Shown: positions 59,220-64,000 of the stretch, piece by piece
How positions within the stretch are numbered: position 1 is the stretch's first letter
Layout: every line of letters starts with the position of its first letter
NCBI RefSeq assembly: GCF_000699445.3
Contig: NC_067197.1
Span: 10,360,152-10,424,151 of the forward strand
From: Schistosoma haematobium
Taxonomy: Eukaryota > Platyhelminthes > Trematoda > Strigeidida > Schistosomatidae
DNA length: 64,000 bases
Reading direction: 5' to 3'
Notes under the pieces: model-generated
The model's input: only the letters and a program-made list of their open reading frames with translations
What the model was told of the DNA's origin: nothing
The model's database searches: none
Translations under genes and position numbers: made by a program

Positions 59220-59546
59220 GTTCGAATTGGAAATAAATGAATCAAATCATCTCAATCATAGCGTATACGGATATTTATAGAATACTTAGTAGAATGAGTA
59301 GAAAAGTGTTCTATGACTTCAAATTAAATCTCATCTTTATGAAAACGTATTAAATGTGCCTTAATATCTTTATATCTTCGAATGATGACTAGTGACAACC
59401 TATTATTTAGTTAAAGATAATCAATCATCTAAAAAGAATGAAATTCATCAAACTCTTTAACAAAAACACTTTATACTACTACCTTGTCAAATAAATGTTC
59501 ACATTGGGTTTGGATTATGTTATTATTTATTATTATTATTGGAAGC
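59220..59546. other. gene-free stretch
   Basis: Nothing supported. Confidence 0.4.
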
Positions 59547-59559
59547 TTTATTCAATATT

Positions 59560-59838
59560 TTATTTTTGGTACAACATAGAATTCTCAGCATAAAGTATTT
59601 CAACAAGTTTCCTTTTCTTATACCTTGATCGATTGTGACGATAGATTTTGAATGATGACCGGTTAGATGTTAGGAGTTCGGTAATCCACATTTGATTAAT
59701 GTTCATTCGTTTCAATGCATATTGCCGGCCACCTTGATGTCGCTGATTGTACCTTTTTGTATCCCGTATAGCGAAAGGTTGTAAACTTTTCATAAACGCG
59801 CCTGAATAGATTGTGTGCACAATAGACATAATGATGTG
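59560..59838 (-). CDS. candidate small gene or 3'-terminal exon, basic protein
   Basis: On the minus strand an excellent splice acceptor ('tttattgtttgttttag', ending at 59839) is followed 9 bases later by ATG (59829-59827) and an open frame of 89 codons to TAA (59560-59562). An AATAAA overlaps the stop and a second lies at 59547-59552. The predicted protein is strongly basic: it begins MSIVHTIYSGAFMKSLQPFA and contains RYNQRHQGGRQYALKRMNIN, MWITELL and YRHNRSRYKKRKLVEILYAE. ATG this close to an acceptor would suit spliced-leader trans-splicing, common in schistosomes, giving a complete small protein; otherwise it is a last exon. The YALKR…MWITEL stretch faintly recalls mitochondrial bL20, but this is too weak to name it. 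A second frame overlapping it (59696-59932) is a shadow. Confidence 0.5.
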   Translation of the reverse strand, partial: HIIMSIVHTIYSGAFMKSLQPFAIRDTKRYNQRHQGGRQYALKRMNINQMWITELLTSNRSSFKIYRHNRSRYKKRKLVEILYAENSMLYQK

Positions 59839-59989
59839 CTAAAACAAACAATAAAACAGATAACTTGATGAAATATCTAGATCGGAGGAACAGGTAGCCC
59901 AGATATTCAAGCAGGCCGCCTTGATTGATCAAACTACAGTTCTAAATATTAATGTTCAGTTAACAAAACCCCAAACAAAACGATAAACG

Positions 59990-60018
59990 TCTATTGAATT
60001 CCACTGCTAGCTATAATC
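59990..60018 (+). repeat. family S (Smα-like) scrap
   Basis: 'ttgaattccactgctagcta' is the segment just after the Smα hammerhead. Confidence 0.5.
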
Positions 60019-60619
60019 TAAATTAATCAAAAATTATCTGCATGTCATTTTGTTAAGTGTTTAATGCCTAAATAATTCTGAGATACTTTAATCATGAAAT
60101 GATTATTCAAATCCATAAGATGCTGAAAAATTGAGATTATTGGATGGTTTTCTGTATCAAAGTGCAATTAAAACCTAGATAAGTATCAAACCTAGGACAT
60201 TTATGTAGCGTAGTGTGAGCTTTATCATTCAGATCACAAGCTGATAATCCAATTGTCTGGATAAATGGTTGATTTCTTATTTAAAAGATAGTAAATTACT
60301 CACTACAAATCAAATGTTTTTGTAATATCCTGGTTCATTATCATACAGATGACTCTGGGTATCTCTGAGTTATAATTGCTTCCAATAGACTTGAAGCTTT
60401 CAGCTTGCATCAGTAACTCATTGACTGTCAGATTTTTGTTATTTTATTTTATCCATACAATCTTTTTTTTTAAAATTTTTCTGAGCTGTCAAATAATTAG
60501 ACAAACAGAATAACTTTAATTTGTTCTAAATCTAAAGATTTATTGTACGTCAGCCACTCTCTTTTATTGAATGGCTTATAGTTTGCCTGATCGATTGTGT
60601 TCCAGATCTTTAGAAATAT
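60019..60619. other. gene-free stretch
   Basis: Nothing supported. Confidence 0.4.
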
Positions 60620-60955
60620 ACACCACCATGGAAAACCTGGAAGCGCTTAACGGCTGTTTCGTCATATTGTGGAGCTCCTCAGCAGTGCGCATCCACAATA
60701 TCGCCTCGCGAGATTTGAACCCAAGACATATCAGTCTCGCGCGCAAGCGCTTAACCTCTAGACTACTGAGACGGCCAGCATCCAACCGTGTTAATGTCTA
60801 ACTTCAACTAATCCATGAAATTGAGCGACACATCCACCATTGTCATCAGTGAGTTACTATCTCACAACAGAGCCGGTTGAAATCCAACGGTCACGGCTTC
60901 TCATTAGAACTCCAGGATATACTTCTTGAGGCTAGTCACTAGTGAGTATATGCTT
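60620..60955 (-). repeat. family A SINE, minus copy complete at the 5' side
   Basis: From 'accaccatggaaaacctgg' through hammerhead, B box (complement of 'gagatttgaacccaa'), A box and 5' part to 'cactagtgagtatatgct'. The hammerhead keeps CTGAGGA and GAAA, but stem II and the cleavage region (GTTAAG) are altered. Confidence 0.88.
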
Positions 60956-61183
60956 GTTTAGTATGTTTCTTATTTAAACGCTAATGATACAGATTTTTAA
61001 TAATTCAAAATGAAACACTCTTTTCAAAATTGAGGGGATACAGTGTTGACATATGTGTATAGACACCAAACTTAACCTTATCCTTTTAATTCTACTTAAC
61101 TGTAATACAACTATTTTCTTTTTATTAGAAACCTTAACTTCTCATTTAGAAAATTAAATGATTTACATTATCTATTTTTATAG

Positions 61184-61358
61184 GTATCCATTACCTAAAC
61201 AATACTATTTGGCTATGCATCCTTATTTAGATCGACATACAACTGCTAGAAGATATATATGCCAACCAAATAATGTTAATTCTCGTTTATGTCCTGCTAA
61301 TTATCCAAGTGGATATATATTTTATGATCGTTCTATAAATGGACAATGTACACAAAAT
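61184..61358 (+). CDS. internal exon of an unrecognised gene
   Basis: The acceptor 'tatctatttttatag' ends at 61183 and the donor gtgagt begins at 61359. One base completes the Arg codon left open by the exon at 52513-52688, then 58 codons are open. The peptide begins YPLPKQYYLAMHPYLDRHTT, has ARRYICQPNNVNSRLCPANY and ends SGYIFYDRSINGQCTQN. Three cysteines (in YICQP, RLCPA and GQCTQ) and aromatic residues suggest an extracellular or luminal disulphide-bonded module. The reading frame past the donor (to 61460) turns low-complexity, supporting the splice site. The family is not recognised. Confidence 0.72.
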
Positions 61359-61616
61359 GTGAGTTTGTTTTCTATTATTAAGTACATGTATATTTATTCT
61401 TTTTGTAATCATCAATTATGTGTCATAAACACATTTACTTTTGTTTGTAAAATAAATTGACCATTTCAGTTTAAAGTGTAGTAAATGAAATATACACACA
61501 CACGTATATAGGAAAAAATACGCTGAAATTTAGAAAATCTATCTCAAATTGTCTACAAATTCTGATTAAAATGATCGTGATAAATACACTGATCATCAGT
61601 AAACTATAACATATTT
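61359..61616. other. intron-like stretch
   Basis: Follows the donor; short CA run near 61495. Nothing else supported. Confidence 0.4.
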
Positions 61617-61735
61617 TAATAGTTGAGATGATGAGTTAATTGATGCTAGACTACCATGAAAACTTGGAAGTACTAGATGGTTGTTTCGTCCTACTATGAG
61701 AGTCCTTAGCAGTGTGCATCCACGATTCCTTCTTA
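61617..61735 (-). repeat. family A SINE, 5'-truncated minus copy
   Basis: From 'aatagttgagatgatgag' to 'cagtgtgcatccacgattc'. The hammerhead core is altered (CTAAGGA). Confidence 0.8.
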
Positions 61736-62640
61736 AAAAAGTATTTCTATTTCAATTACATGGGTGGTAATTTAAAGATAAAATAAATCAAGAGTGAAAT
61801 AAATATCACTGATGGTGTTAGGTATATAACATGAAGCATTCTCAATCCATTAACCCGGAAGATAAATCTTTTATGAAGTTATAACTGTAATGTTTCAAAC
61901 TTGGACGAAACAGCTGTTAGTTACCATTTGACTTTTTGATGATTGAATGAATTGATAAGAATAGTGTAGTCGAGTAATGATTACTACTGTTTGTCTATGG
62001 AAAGGACCTTATGAATATAAATCAAAGGATATAACAATCGCCTTGAAAAATTAATTGTGTATTACGGTACAAAGACAGATATGAGTGAAGGCATAAGTGA
62101 TTGTAGGATATGGGTTCCGTAGGTCATTCACCTAGTTAATGAAAAATAAACAATAACTATATCAGTCACAGGGATTAATCTCAGTTCACAGGTTAATTTA
62201 ATTAATAATACTCAAATATGCGAAAATCCTACACTAAAATATGCAAAGCTATCAGCATGAACAGTTTGTCAAAGAATGTATAACATAGTTTAGTTTAAAT
62301 ATGAAGTAATTTAGTACATTATATTAATAAAGCCCACACACAGTACTAAATAATCTTCAATTACTTGAAAAGTCATTTACTTTAGATTCAGCTATTTTCA
62401 TTTTGATAGTTGAAGCTTCTTTAACAATGCTTTCTTCATTATCAACAATGGTGAAACTGTTATCTTTCAGAATTCAGTAAGTTTTTGTTTAAAATGAATA
62501 AGTAATATGTGAGAAGTTTTAACTCAAAATATGTATGAAGCTGTGAATCTTGCATGAGTTTCGTTGATGCAGACGTGAATTTAGGGTGAATATTATCCCA
62601 GTAATCATCTCTCTCTCTCTTCGTTAAATTTTTATTCATT
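61736..62640. other. gene-free stretch
   Basis: Nothing supported; a TC run lies at 62610-62621. Confidence 0.45.
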
Positions 62641-62667
62641 ATGCTACAGACTTATCTAAAAACACTG

Positions 62668-62856
62668 TCACTGGAAGGTATTAGTTGCCAATTTTACGTT
62701 GTATTCAACAGAAAACCACTTCCATGTTTCATTATGAGCACTGATATTCTGAAATAAAGATCTGTATACGTGATGAATTCCATATATAACGAAGTACCCA
62801 ACACGGAATCCATAGCTAATCAACACTGAATATACTGGAAAAAACTCATAAATCAA
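62668..62856 (-). CDS. NDUFA1 (MWFE)-like small ORF, possibly a retrocopy or 3' exon
   Basis: The minus-strand frame begins with TTG (62854-62856) and runs 62 codons to TGA (62668-62670). An AATAAA follows about 30 bases after the stop. The sequence starts [L]IYEFFPVYSVLISYGFRVG and ends with NETWKWFSVEYNVKLATNTF. Its start lines up without gaps with the N-terminus of complex I subunit NDUFA1, where the family has M-W-F-E-I-L-P-x-x-S-V; a membrane-spanning stretch follows, and the length (62) is near the family's ~70. The initiator would be TTG, not ATG, so this could be a decayed retrocopy. A good splice acceptor (gagttttttccag) lies at about codon 7, so it could also be a last exon whose N-terminal likeness is accidental. 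Confidence 0.42.
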   Translation of the reverse strand: MIYEFFPVYSVLISYGFRVGYFVIYGIHHVYRSLFQNISAHNETWKWFSVEYNVKLATNTFQ

Positions 62857-62879
62857 ATAGATATTAGAAATATCTTTTA

Positions 62880-63750
62880 CTTCTGAACTTAGTTGCTTAT
62901 GTATGAACAGATCATTCTGATTTGGCTTCTGTAGAAAAAGTCTACTATGTCAGTGACATTATGTAGAATGATAACTAAACTATAGCTATTGAACACCTTT
63001 TACTGGGAAAGTTTTGGGAATTTAGACAGAGGGCATTTATAGAAAATCAGAGAATCTTCGAAAGCTTAGCACTCAGATCAATCAGAAATATACAGACACC
63101 AACTCACCTTATCAACCAATTATTGAATCATAAATAACTATATGGTCAAAAATCAAATCGAAGGAGATAACAATCAAGATAATCATGAAAACAATGACGG
63201 AGCGACAATTAACCAAGATTATAATACACAGAATAGGCTGTTATTCATATGTGGTGAAATTCAAACAACTCACTTTGATCTGACATTTGTGCTGATAAAT
63301 TTGTACAGAAGGACAATATAAGCTTCATCGCTAAAACCACATAGCTCAGCAAACAAAGTTTTATTAAAGTGCTTTATCTAAACTGTAAATCGTCTTCGCT
63401 ATTGTAAATTTTATTTTCGCGATTGACTCCAAATGAAATCCAACCACTGCTGTAAATACTCCAATCTGTACACTTATAACTATGAACATAACAAAAAATA
63501 ACTTTTCGTACCGGCAACTATAAACATGAACATGAAATTCATGTGTATATTTCTAAAAGTTATCCTATGAATTACATTTATTGGGGTCTATCCTTCGTAG
63601 TGAAGTAATTAATGTCCACTACCAAAGGGTCTCGCACTACGAAAAAATAGATGTTCAGTGCCTTTATTTTCAACGCTTGGCTAACTAAGAATTAGCCAGA
63701 GTGTAAACTACGAAAATATTCCATTCTTATGATTTGACTATACTGATTAT
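62880..63750. other. gene-free stretch
   Basis: Nothing supported. Confidence 0.45.
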
Positions 63751-63754
63751 AATT

Positions 63755-64000
63755 GTAATAGTTAAGATCATGAGTCAATTGAAGCTAGACCACCGTGGAA
63801 AACCTGGGAACACTGGACGGCCATTTCGTCCTTTTGTGGGACTCCTCAGCAGTACACATCCACGATCCCGTTTAGCAAGATTCGTACTCAGGGCCTATCA
63901 GCCTCGCGCGCACTACTGAGGGATTCCACAATAGGATGAAACGGGCATTCAGTGCTTCCAGGTTTTCCATGATGGTCTAACTTTAATTGAGTCATAATCT
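63755..64000. repeat. family A SINE, inverted pair cut by the window edge
   Basis: Minus arm 63755-63908 and plus arm 63909-64000, joined within the tRNA-like part at 'ctcgcgcgcactactgaggg'. The plus hammerhead is mutated (CTGAGGG); the minus one has a complete core. Confidence 0.88.
63810..63855 (-). ncRNA. type I hammerhead ribozyme, apparently intact
   Basis: Minus strand: stem I GTACTG against CAGTGT (four Watson-Crick and two wobble pairs), core CTGAGGA, stem II GTCC/GGAC around CACAAAA, GAAA, stem III with one U-G pair, GTC. Confidence 0.78.

Noticed and set aside
59560..59829. Naming the 89-residue protein as mitochondrial bL20
   Set aside because: Only a short stretch (YALKR…MWITEL) is reminiscent; not enough to name it.

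Overview
The window looks like nuclear DNA of a blood fluke (genus Schistosoma). It is AT-rich, it has very long gene-poor stretches, and it is packed with schistosome-type repeats: Smα-like hammerhead-ribozyme retroposons, RTE-type (SR2-like) 3' ends, Penelope-like GIY-YIG remnants and a Merlin DNA transposon. The species cannot be fixed from the sequence alone. No prokaryotic features (operons, ribosome binding sites, CRISPR) are present.

Protein-coding content is small. Three plus-strand segments have good splice sites and compatible phases (20364-20494, 52513-52688, 61184-61358). They are best read as internal exons of one or two host genes with introns of roughly 8 to 32 kb; the product is not recognised. 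A weaker plus-strand terminal exon lies at 44576-44805. Two short minus-strand ORFs at the right end (59560-59838 and 62668-62856) are each followed closely by AATAAA signals and may be small nested genes or 3' exons; the second resembles the complex I subunit NDUFA1 (MWFE). A captured fragment of a DEAD-box helicase (DDX51-like) lies between two facing SINE halves at 5710-5842.

Repeats make up the rest. Family A is the commonest: a unit of about 410 bp with, in order, a conserved 5' part, a tRNA-like pol III region (A box and B box), a type I hammerhead ribozyme core and a conserved 3' end. About 25 copies or compound copies are seen from 1.4 kb to the right edge. Family S is the Smα-like retroposon, with its own tRNA-like region and hammerhead, at eight main loci plus a detached tail. 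Family C (35.8 kb) and the degenerate family D (46.2 kb) seem to share the same plan of tRNA-like promoter plus hammerhead. Family P is an unclassified element of about 250-300 bp ending in a short palindrome, with eight full or partial copies. RTE 3' ends (five, all minus strand), Penelope remnants (7.4, 53.4, 57.3 kb), a Merlin element with terminal repeats and target duplication (3.97-4.76 kb), LTR-like fragments (18.3, 51.5, 56.5 kb) and a foldback element (50.6-51.1 kb) complete the picture.

The most striking pattern is structural. Ribozyme-bearing SINEs recur either as head-to-tail partial dimers with a shared junction (five loci) or as inverted pairs with both 3' ends outward. Some inverted pairs are flanked by target duplications, showing that the pair was inserted as one unit. 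A further inverted repeat (arms of about 307 bp with one 1-bp difference, at 41.8 and 43.6 kb) contains Smα plus non-Smα sequence. Intergenic or intronic stretches not listed show nothing beyond AT-rich sequence and short simple repeats.
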